Shown here: one piece after another, positions 55,680 to 64,000 of the stretch
How positions within the stretch are numbered: position 1 is the first letter of the stretch
Layout of the letters: each line of letters starts with the position of its first letter
Origin: Phymatolithon calcareum
Lineage: Eukaryota > Rhodophyta > Florideophyceae > Hapalidiales
Length of the DNA: 64,000 nt
Assembly: GCA_977006965.1 (NCBI GenBank)
Contig: OZ345352.1
Coordinates: forward strand, 1,426,001 to 1,490,000
Direction: 5' to 3'
Position numbers and translations under genes: made by a program
The notes under the pieces: model-generated
Database searches by the model: none
Told to the model about the DNA's origin: nothing
What the model saw: only the letters and a program-made list of their open reading frames with translations

Positions 55680-56666
55680 CTAATTGTTTGGTTGAACTCT
55701 CTTTACAATTTTTCTCACAGTTCCAAACCGCCCCTTGCCAGAGATGACCTTCCCATCGTCCAACTCATCATATGCGGAGCGAATTGCAGTGACGTCCGAG
55801 TCTTGAATCGTCTGCCCATGATAATACGCCATAACGCTCTTCGGGTTGCGAACGCCCCAAAGAATGCTCTCCGCGCCGTTGGCAGTATCCTCTGGTGGAA
55901 GCCATCCGGGGACGCCAGAGTGCGAATGCTCATGACGAAGTCCAAGTACATGACCCAGTTCATGCAGCATGGTGTTGACCATGACCGGCTTAAAGCTCGG
56001 AGAGAACTGTGTCTGGTTAATGTGCAGCGTATTGAGCGACATCTCCCACTGATCGGGGAAAAAGGCAGATGCAAGAACGGCCCCTCGATTGCCACCATAG
56101 ACGACCTGAAAAGCGGCGTCATCGAAACGTGTCACGTAGCGGAACTTGACGCGGCCGTCCAATGCCTCATTCCACAACTGCGTGGCACGAAACAGCGCGA
56201 CGGCGGCGTCCATGCCTTCCTGCCGCGTGCGGTAGCCATCGGAGCGAGCAATCCAATTGATGACAGAGCCGGACTCCGAGAGATGGAGGTCGCCTCGGTT
56301 GACGCCCAGGAAAAGCTCTTCCAGTGTCTCGTTCTGTTGAGTTGAGCAATTATAGGCCTGACGAGAAATCTTTGGATTGTTCGGAGGAGGGCTTGTGTGG
56401 AAAGCGGACCTGAGGTCTTGGATCGGAATGAAGGAGAAATCAGGGTTTTCCAATCGCATCATTTCCAAATAGAGATCCCGCTGACTGCGAGCGGCTGCTT
56501 TTCTCTGCATTGCAAAAGATTCATCCTCTTCTTCATGCATCGAGTGCGACACACCGAGCGCATCACCCAAACTTCCCATGTCTTGTTCAATTTCCTTTTT
56601 TCGCGAAACAGTATATCTTTGTAGAAGAGCGTAGACCGTATGAAGTGTATCCACAGATTTCTCCAA
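55680..56666 (-). CDS. Metzincin zinc metalloprotease, minus-strand paralogue, block B
   Basis: Intact 328 residues with zinc site HELGHVLGLRHE (235-246) and Met-turn SVMAYY (277-282). Compared with block A: Lys for Met24, Glu for Val117, Ser for Trp130, Ala for Gly196 and Gln for Arg206, plus one silent change. All lie before the zinc site, and two are in or next to the conserved LFLG...ESGSVINW block. Two of these changes are large in character (Trp/Ser, Val/Glu), so one copy may differ in stability or substrate choice. The true start is uncertain, as for the other copy. Confidence 0.88.
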   Translation of the reverse strand: MEKSVDTLHTVYALLQRYTVSRKKEIEQDMGSLGDALGVSHSMHEEEDESFAMQRKAAARSQRDLYLEMMRLENPDFSFIPIQDLRSAFHTSPPPNNPKISRQAYNCSTQQNETLEELFLGVNRGDLHLSESGSVINWIARSDGYRTRQEGMDAAVALFRATQLWNEALDGRVKFRYVTRFDDAAFQVVYGGNRGAVLASAFFPDQWEMSLNTLHINQTQFSPSFKPVMVNTMLHELGHVLGLRHEHSHSGVPGWLPPEDTANGAESILWGVRNPKSVMAYYHGQTIQDSDVTAIRSAYDELDDGKVISGKGRFGTVRKIVKRVQPNN

Positions 56667-57634
56667 TCAATGTTGTGCACTATGCAGAGTTTGTGCTCCT
56701 CGGCGCTTAGGGAAAAGGTAAGGAAGCTCAACTAATGAGAAGTTGAGGAATACACTGGAATGGTACTTCGAGCATTGACGATGCCTTGGTGCCAAGAGAA
56801 CGATGTATTGATTTTGCATTTGGAAGCTCAAGCTGTTTAAATACTAGGTAGAATTGCCGTAAGTTTCCATTACCCTATCCCTGGCCACTGTCAAGTGCAG
56901 ATTCGAGAACAAGCCGCAATGGTGTGTTCTTGTAAGTCATGTCTATCTGATGTGTTAATGTAGGAGGGTGTCATGCCTCTGTCCCCGGCCCGAAGACGGT
57001 GATCTTGTTGTGGGGCACGATGAGCTACAATGCATTTCACCTTCAATCCCAATGATAGACGCGTATAGGTCTTTTACAATTCTTCATATCGATGGCAATA
57101 CATAATCTCCCCATTCCTGTCGAGACAAATGGCATTTATAGTACGCCTCGCTGTTGCGTGGATACTTTGTCATGAACTGAGGTATCAATTAATATTCCAG
57201 GGCAAATTCCACTGCCAGAGGTCCGTACGTTTTCTATAGACAAAACAAGGAAGGGAGAGAAACAGGCACCTTCCGTACTGACCAACAATGCTTTCAGAAA
57301 GGGCGAAATGTCTTGGCACCTGGGCTACCAACATTCTAAAGTATTGCCTCTGATCACTCGCGCCCTGGGCAATCAACAGTCGGTTGACAGGTGACACATA
57401 GCCCCACGACATACTCACATCGAGCTCTTTCCAGCATTCATCGTGTTATGCTTCAGTTAAAATACGTAAACAATGCAATGCAAGGTGAAACGTTGCAGTT
57501 TCATCTTCGACGTCCCTGGCCCTAGCGGCCTCGGCAGGTCGTAGGATTGTCATGCGATGATGTAGCTCAAAACTTTTTGCCTGCTGAGCGAACTTAACCA
57601 GACCCACTCTGGGCACGCACAAAGTCGTCGCATC
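56667..57634. other. Shared 5' region of the metzincin pair, block B
   Basis: Nearly identical to 27677-28644; no gene and no strong core promoter seen. Confidence 0.4.
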
Positions 57635-58588
57635 TTGCTGCCCTCTGTGCGGCACACGACCGAGTGCGAGACCCTCCTCTCCATGTCGCGCCCGTTTGTC
57701 TTCTGCTGGGATGTGAACCGCTGGGCGAATGCGTCAACGGATAGCATCGAGCACCGTATTGCGGCTCCCAAAGATGCGAAAACACATCGTGATTTATTCC
57801 TTGCAATGAAGCGTGTAGAAAACCCAAATTACTCCTGCTTCACAAAGAACGAGGTGCGCCAAATTTTCCTCGCTTCCCCGTTCAGCTCACTGTCGCGCCG
57901 CACGAATTTGACATACGATTGTGAGACACAGAGGGATGGAACTGTTCCACGGCTTTTTCTTGGCAAGGCCGTTGGAAATATTTGTCTCTGGGAACAAGGC
58001 TCGATCATCAACTGGATCGCAAGGCGTGACGGGTATCCATCGTCTTGCCACGCGAACATGGTCGTACGTGCAGCGTACTGGGCAACCCACGAGTGGACCA
58101 AGATTATGGAGGGACGTGTGGTCTTTCGTTACGTCGACCGCTTCGACGATGCGTGCTTCAAAGTTGAGTATGGCGGTGACCGTGGTGACACATTCGCGAG
58201 GTCGTTCTTCCCAGATGATTGGGAGCAAAGTCTAAACACCTTGCTTGTCTTTCGGAAGTGCTTCGAATCGAGTGAAATCGGTCGATTAAGAAATGTCATG
58301 TTGCACGAGCTCGGACATGTTCTCGGGATGAGACATGAACATGCCCATGACGGAGTCGAAGGATTCTTGCCGCCAGAGGATCGTGCAAATGGCCCTGAGA
58401 GCATTATGTGGGGTGCTCGTAACCCGAAGAGTGTGATGGCGTACTATAGAGGCCAGCGTATTCAGAACAGCGATGTGGTGTATTTGCGCAAGGCGTACGA
58501 TGAGCTTGAGAATGGAAAGATTCTGTTTGGGAAGGGTAGGTTGGGCACTGTTAAGAAGATTATCAGACGGGTGCAGCCGAATAATTGA
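57635..58588 (+). CDS. Metzincin zinc metalloprotease, plus-strand paralogue, intact copy
   Basis: 317 residues. Blocks in order: AAPKDAKTHRDLFLAMKR (43-60), LTYDCETQRDGTVPRLFLG (92-110), GSIINWIARRDGY (122-134), EGRVVFRYVDRFDDACF (159-175), zinc site HELGHVLGMRHE (224-235; His224, Glu225, His228, His234) and Met-turn SVMAYY (266-271). These are the hallmarks of a zinc endopeptidase of the metzincin clan; the extra Glu after the third His is astacin-like, while the LGHVLGMRHEH run also resembles matrixin-like microbial zincins. No clear signal peptide; a start at Met17 is also possible. Block A's copy has a stop at Trp196, so this is the only working version here. Confidence 0.87.
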   Translation: MLPSVRHTTECETLLSMSRPFVFCWDVNRWANASTDSIEHRIAAPKDAKTHRDLFLAMKRVENPNYSCFTKNEVRQIFLASPFSSLSRRTNLTYDCETQRDGTVPRLFLGKAVGNICLWEQGSIINWIARRDGYPSSCHANMVVRAAYWATHEWTKIMEGRVVFRYVDRFDDACFKVEYGGDRGDTFARSFFPDDWEQSLNTLLVFRKCFESSEIGRLRNVMLHELGHVLGMRHEHAHDGVEGFLPPEDRANGPESIMWGARNPKSVMAYYRGQRIQNSDVVYLRKAYDELENGKILFGKGRLGTVKKIIRRVQPNN

Positions 58589-58911
58589 GAGAAGTTTCTT
58601 TTGTATTAGTAGGGAAGGGTGGAGAGGAAACTGCTGATGCTAACCCATTTTCGGGTCCTACCTTTTTACTGGATTCGAAGGAGTGTGTTTGTAGCATCGA
58701 GCCGTTCAACGATGTCGACAGACATACACGTTGCTGCAGTTTCGTGCATTTGGCGTAGCGCGACACGAAATATTTGGGGGATATGAGTCGTCCTCCGGAC
58801 AATTATCGACTTTCTTGTGCTACAAGAGCGAAACTCTTCGAGAAAATGAGGAGGCCACTTCTTCATTCCTCCATGGCGGACGTCTGATCCCGAGGTGAAA
58901 GTAAAACCACT

Positions 58912-60861
58912 ATGTCGGTGACATCGGAAAGCTCAATGGGCGAGTCCAATCGGGACACAGAGCCTCTCAAAATCGCCACGGCCCTTCGGATTGAGCTCAA
59001 AGTGACTCTATGTGATCTTCCACCTCATGTTGTCTCCATATGTCTCGAGCGAGAATCGCGTCGCGTCCGAGCGCTCGCTACACTCGGCGCCCGTACGACT
59101 TTTTACATTATCGCCCCAGCACCATGTGCCGACGCAGCTGCTCCGCTTCCCATCAAGTTCCGCCTGTGCAACAGTAGAGGGCAGGATGTGTATTCGCAGA
59201 GTCTGCTCCTCTCCCAGTTGCTTGCGCCAAGTGGATGGTCTCTATCAAAGGGCTTTGACACCAAACAACGTGATATCAGTTCGTCTGAGGTCCGAGAAAA
59301 CGACTCAAAGGAGGAGGACCAAGACGCTCTGAGCATAAAGACTTCAGCATTTATCCTGTCCGATCCTGTGAAAGAACTGCCGGTTGTCTCTTCGAAGATT
59401 CTCGTGCTTACAGATCACAAGACAGCCCCTGCGTCTGTATTACATTCGGAACAATTGAACTTTAATACTTGTACACGCCTCCGATACGCAGTTCCATCCG
59501 TGCCCATCCAGTGCAACACGCCAAACGCAACAGCCATTCCCTTTATCACGCACATACAATCACCCCGGAAATTGTCGTTCTGGGCGGTCAGGAGGCCTTT
59601 GGAAATTGAGGACGACGAAGAAGAGCTCATTGATATTGGCGATGGGGTATACGCTCCCAAAAGAAACATTGCAAGACTTCGCCGTGCAGCCACGAGGGGC
59701 CAAGGAGGTTGCAAATTACCTGCGCAAAGTGGCCGCATGTCTCTTCTCCAGGCCTGCTGTCTGAAGCCACTGGATGCCTTGCCACCACTGACAATCCCAT
59801 TGGGGAAGCCGATTTCACTGGAGCGGAGTACTGTGCTTGATGCCAGCAGGATTTTGGACCAAGAGTATCAGTATATCGACGACGTTTACATTTCCGATAG
59901 TGAGAGCGATGACCTAGGAGAAGACGAAGAAAGCGGGGAGGAAAGCGAATGTAAACCCGACAGCGGCGAAGGTGATTGCAACGGGGTGGACTCCAGTACC
60001 GTGGTGTCTGTGGATGTTGCAAGGAGCGCTTCAGCACTCGACGAGGAATCAGGAGAACCGCCATCCCTCCGCAGGATTGCTTCCTTGGCGGATGCTGTCG
60101 TCGACAGTGAAAAGGCGTCTTCAGACACTCCTGCTGTGCATAAAATACCAAGCCGTGAGGGGTTAGTGAGAAAATTATCCAGCGGACAAGAGCCTCTTGT
60201 GAGAAGACTATCAAGTGACGTCGGAAGCGGAACAAGCAGAGATGAAAACTTCGACCCGGAAATTGCATACGCGCCTCTCATGCGCAGGGTAGACAAGGCA
60301 GAGCGGGAGAGGTCCATTCTCCAAAGTCAGCTTTCCTGTGCCCATGCGGAGCGCGAGCGCCTCCTAGAACAGATTCGCTCGGCCAACCTTACCTCAAAGT
60401 GTGCATCCCTTGAAGCCGAACTTATCGTACTGCGCAAAGCGCATGAAAATCTACAAGCAGATCATGCCGCAGCAATTGCCGGCCGTACAGTGCCCACAAA
60501 ATCGGAAGTATGGCGAGCGACGAAGGAGGAGACGGAAACGCTGGTGAGAGTTGGTGAGAAGTACAAGAGTCAGTTGAAGGAAATGCAACATGAGAACGAA
60601 CGCCTGCTGGTTGTGATTGGACAGCTCAGCAAAGAGTTGGAGAGACAGCCGGGGGCACCACAAATTCTATCCGAGCTCGCCACTGCAAAGACAGATCTTG
60701 TGGTGGAGAAATTGGAGAATGAACAGCTGGCGAGAGAGCTTGCACGGATGAAGGCGGATAGTTCGCCCACTAGTGTCTTGTCGGACTCGATGAAACGCAC
60801 TTCAGACTTTGGAAAGGACGACAGTTCGGACGGGGACAGGCTTACGAAACTCAGCTTTTAG
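58912..60861 (+). CDS. 649-residue coiled-coil protein, block B
   Basis: Second intact copy of 29922-31871. Differences: six silent changes and Thr for Ala in the last residues (RLTKLSF). It has the same beta-rich N-terminus, acidic serine-rich middle, LVRKLSS/LVRRLSS pair and C-terminal coiled coil. It follows the plus-strand metzincin by 323 bp in the same direction. Strong conservation in both copies implies both are, or until recently were, in use. Family unknown. Confidence 0.85.
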   Translation: MSVTSESSMGESNRDTEPLKIATALRIELKVTLCDLPPHVVSICLERESRRVRALATLGARTTFYIIAPAPCADAAAPLPIKFRLCNSRGQDVYSQSLLLSQLLAPSGWSLSKGFDTKQRDISSSEVRENDSKEEDQDALSIKTSAFILSDPVKELPVVSSKILVLTDHKTAPASVLHSEQLNFNTCTRLRYAVPSVPIQCNTPNATAIPFITHIQSPRKLSFWAVRRPLEIEDDEEELIDIGDGVYAPKRNIARLRRAATRGQGGCKLPAQSGRMSLLQACCLKPLDALPPLTIPLGKPISLERSTVLDASRILDQEYQYIDDVYISDSESDDLGEDEESGEESECKPDSGEGDCNGVDSSTVVSVDVARSASALDEESGEPPSLRRIASLADAVVDSEKASSDTPAVHKIPSREGLVRKLSSGQEPLVRRLSSDVGSGTSRDENFDPEIAYAPLMRRVDKAERERSILQSQLSCAHAERERLLEQIRSANLTSKCASLEAELIVLRKAHENLQADHAAAIAGRTVPTKSEVWRATKEETETLVRVGEKYKSQLKEMQHENERLLVVIGQLSKELERQPGAPQILSELATAKTDLVVEKLENEQLARELARMKADSSPTSVLSDSMKRTSDFGKDDSSDGDRLTKLSF

Positions 60862-62927
60862 AAATCACGCACAGCAGCAATTGATAGGGAACGCGCGGAA
60901 GGTTGAAGACAACTATGGACTTCCTTCAGTGACTGCCTTCTGACCTTTTCTTCGGTTAGTCGCAATAAGCAAAAATCGGCGATAAACTTTCCCGTCCCGT
61001 AAGCGCAATGCGTGTTCGAGGCGGAACATACTTTCAGATGGAGGATAAATTCCGTTTTATGCCATTTGTGCTTTAGTCACCAAAGCCGCACATATGTAAT
61101 AGTAAAACAAAATTTTACCTTGAACACAACTGCGGGCACCTGTACCCAGGTTGCCCAACGTACCACATCCGAATGTGACGACAAGAACAATCCAGTCATC
61201 TCCGCGCTTGTCCGTCAATGCCTATCGTCTTCAATTCCGGAAACCGGAAAGTGCCACAATAGTCTGCAAGGTAGATCACATTCTTGCCCACAGTCGCACG
61301 TGGCAACAAGCTGATACCGCACATCTCCTCCTCGGTTCGCAGCTTCCAAACCATTAGCGCTTCGTGCAACCGATAGCCCATCTTCACTTGTTCTTCCTTT
61401 CAACCTTTCCGCATCAAATCACCAGTACCCCTTGCGCACAAGAAAAACATACCAAAATGTTAGCGACGAACCGCAAAGTTCGTTTGGTGAACCAAAAACA
61501 CATCTCCCTGCTGCAAAGCCCTCGATTTCAGGGCGCGTGAAAGTTGCACGGCGTGAACGAGTGCATACAATGGCAAGCGAGTCCCACCTACTCGCAGTCT
61601 GCTCGTTTTTAATTTCATTCCGTTCGTGGACTTGTTTCGCCAAAGAAAAAATTCGCAATCGACTAATGCTCCACGCCAGCACACAAAAATCAATCCTTCC
61701 ACAGCGAAAGCCGAGTCTCGCCCACTCGCCGCTTGTCGAACGCACGGCCCGCAAAATGTCTCGACCACTGGTGCTGTGATTCCGTCCAGTCGGCGGCTGC
61801 GGACGGCTGCGTCCCGCGTGACAAGACAGCCCTGGGCGAGCGCACAGTGTTTCGTCTTGCGCGCGACAGATGAGGCGATTGATCGGAGGTCATCTGAGCG
61901 CGAAGCAGCTGTGCATGTCGCGCCGCAGCACAATTTGCACAAAACGAACGCAGTTTGATTCCGTCCGGACGGGATGCTACGGGCGCATGGTGTGTGTGTG
62001 TGTGCCCGCAGCGTGAGCGACATCACCAGAAACGATTTGGTATACGTATCGCTGAGAAGCGAGACGGCGAGAGCGATGGGAGGACGACAAGTCGACCCGC
62101 CGTTCCCGTTCTTCCGGACGGGCGGCAACAAGCCGTTGGAAAACTCACCTCGCCGCGGTGTTCAAGGGGACGCTGCCGCGCTGTACTCTTAATAAGCTGA
62201 TAGAATATTCCCGACGATGTTTCGGCATGCCAGCGCAATGTGACGGCACATTGGCACAGAAAACATCAGTGCGGCGCCGATTGGACCTACGCCAGGAGAT
62301 TGCGGTCGCTTCGCGCGGTGATGATCATGTAATGAATGACACACGCTGCGCCGCATGATCACTTCTTTACCGCGAACGGCGTCACGGATACGATGATGCG
62401 CTCACAGCGCCGAAATTCAGGTAGCTTCTCGACTTGGCCATTGCACCATTTGCGAGAAACCTCAGAGAGCTGCATTATTCCGCGGCAGTTGTCATCTTCA
62501 TCGCTGGATTGCTGCGTTTTTGCGATCGATTCAAACCTGCGTCCTTTGCATGAATTGTTCGAACGGTTCGGCAATAACCTAGCTGTCCTAGGTAACCTAC
62601 ATTAGCGGAAGTCTACTTTCTACTTTCCAATGGCATTGGTGGCAGCGCCACGTGTTCGTCAACTCCGGTTGGTAGCGTGCTCTCCTCCGGGCTGTAAGCA
62701 TTGCCAATCCTGTTTCTGCAGACGTCAGAATCATCGGCCGATTGTTCAAGTCTCCCTGTCGACGAATTTTTTCCCAGAAGCTAATCAAGACAAAAAAGCT
62801 GTGACTTAAGCTCCCCCACTCCGCGATTCCTGGGACCAGCCGCCAATGGCGCAGCATCATATCGTGCTCGCTGGTGGTCCGCTGAAAAGGCCTGGGCCTC
62901 GGTGGCTGCCGGTTGCACCTTTGACCG
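60862..62927. other. Diverged right arm of block B, no gene supported
   Basis: Homologous to 31872-33852 but with frequent substitutions and indels from about 60967, including an extra 22 bp near 62581 and a 34-bp segment ending 62928. Frames here do not agree with those of block A. Confidence 0.45.
61991..62004 (+). repeat. (TG)7 microsatellite
   Basis: Seven units against nine in block A (32981-32998). Confidence 0.95.
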
Positions 62928-63554
62928 CAATGCGGCGCTTAAAGATATGAAGCTGAAACGCGGTTTGTTCCTGGAAGTACCGCATTCTGGAACCCGAACG
63001 GTTACTCCGTCATGAAGCGAAGTTTTCGAGTCGCCGCGTACCATTCACGTTTTGTACGATTGCCTCACGGCCAACGACGGTACCGTGGGGTGACTCTTTC
63101 TCGGCATGGGCGCAGAAAATTTCTGTTCCAGCGAGCAATAGAAATCAGAAACTGAATCGCGCAGTGCGGTGTGTCGCCGCCGCCTAATCACTATGCACGC
63201 AGCAGACCGGGCGACCAGCGCATGGAGCATGATTTCGGAGGGACAAGTTGTATTTCGATTTGTCCATCGCTTCGACAGTGCATGTTGAAGCAGTGCGGTG
63301 ATGACGGGATTTATTCATGACGAAGACAATGGGACATTTGAGACCAAAACCGGAACGCGACACTTGATTCAAAAGAATTTCGAATGGCCGTAGTCGATTG
63401 GTGGCCGAACGCGATTCTCCGTCATGCGCATGACAGAGTGGAGGAATTCTTGCGTGTTGGGAACCCCGCAAACGGCGCTAGGTGCGTCATATGGGGCGAG
63501 CACATTCGGAAGAACTATCAGGGACAGAGAAGTCGGAACGGCATTACGGTGTTA
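62928..63554 (+). pseudogene. Third metzincin, badly decayed, block B
   Basis: Same relic as 33853-34482. Here LYDCLTANDGTVG stays open before the stop (TGA, shared with block A), and the downstream part reads HAHDRVEEFLRVGNPANGA and YQGQRSRNG, closer to the intact gene (HAHDGVEGFLPPEDRANGP) than block A's version. No zinc motif survives. Both copies share the main breaks, so the gene died before the duplication. Confidence 0.75.
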
Positions 63555-63767
63555 TGCGGAAGGCTTGTGATGACCTTGGGATGGGATGGTCATCACTGGC
63601 AAGACCACATCTATGCATTGCAGGACGAGAACTTTCTTCTCTGTGCGGAGGGCTGGTCGTCATTGGAAATGATGCGATTTTCGTGGGGCGTTGTTTTCGT
63701 TTTTGGTACAACCATATCGTTTCGTTCACATTCTCCGCAAGGGGCTCGAATACGTCAAGCCTCTGCA

Positions 63768-64000
63768 AATGTATCACAGTTTCGGCATGCAATACAGAGT
63801 TTGTTCTACATGTTCAGTTCACTTATTCCGAACACCGCTGGCGAAAACAAGCCCGTGTCGAGCATCCCGAAAATATTGGCAGACCATTTTGTGCGACCGC
63901 GCGACCAACATTGATACTGCTTACCGCATGTACGAAGGTAAACAGCGCACGCTGTGAGACAAATCGAGTGAGGATTTACCGCATAATTCGTTTCCGATCC
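63768..64000. other. Unique end of window
   Basis: Similarity to block A stops at 63767. A short plus frame runs to 63914 with no recognisable family; nothing else seen. Confidence 0.4.

Larger units (their letters stand above)
39147..63767 (+). repeat. Segmental duplication, block B
   Basis: Direct repeat of 9471-34695. Unique features of B: it lacks the 535-bp element and the 583-bp LINE insertion, it keeps 443 bp lost from A (44941-45383), and it has two small extra segments near 62581-62602 and 62895-62928. The left part, 39147-40240, is diverged from A and contains no gene. Confidence 0.97.

Noticed and set aside
9471-63767. Duplication as a pure assembly artefact of two haplotypes
   Set aside because: Arms differ far more than the core and the blocks carry different insertions and deletions; still listed as something long reads should test.

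Overview
The window looks like nuclear DNA of an intron-poor, transposon-rich eukaryote. Support for this: long uninterrupted reading frames with a clear TATA box at one promoter, a Ty3-type LTR element, three kinds of LINE, a tRNA-derived SINE, a Mutator-like transposase relic and no bacterial operon structure. A florideophyte red alga (Chondrus/Gracilaria-like) is my best guess, but this is inference from general character and no single gene proves it.

Layout. (1) 1-9470: transposon graveyard with a 359-bp MITE (52-410), a four-unit palindromic tandem repeat (854-929) and a decayed Ty3-type retrotransposon (2149-6545), followed by about 3 kb with no gene I can support. (2) 9471-34695: duplication block A. 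(3) 34696-39146: single-copy spacer holding one long membrane-protein gene on the minus strand (35492-37747). (4) 39147-63767: block B, a direct repeat of block A. (5) 63768-64000: unique sequence to the end.

Each block carries, in order: a CPBP (CAAX-like) intramembrane protease gene (-), a SWIM-finger transposase relic split by a SINE, LINE fragments, a small secreted Cys/Lys/Val-rich protein gene (+), a leucine-rich-repeat-like gene with an acidic insert (-), two head-to-head metzincin metalloprotease genes (- and +), a 649-residue coiled-coil protein gene (+) and a third, ruined metzincin (+).

The two blocks are not evenly similar. From about 12.0 to 25 kb (block A) they are almost identical, from 25 to 31.97 kb they differ at well under 1 % of sites, and both outer arms differ far more and contain indels. 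Each block has lost a different gene through the same codon change, TGG to TAG: the plus-strand metzincin in block A and the CPBP protease in block B. Each therefore keeps what the other lost. Mobile elements also date the pair. Block A has a LINE insertion with a 13-bp target-site duplication and a 535-bp TIR element absent from B, and it lost 443 bp that B keeps. No pathway links the genes in an obvious way; three of the gene types are proteases, one product is secreted and cysteine-rich, and one is a large membrane protein.
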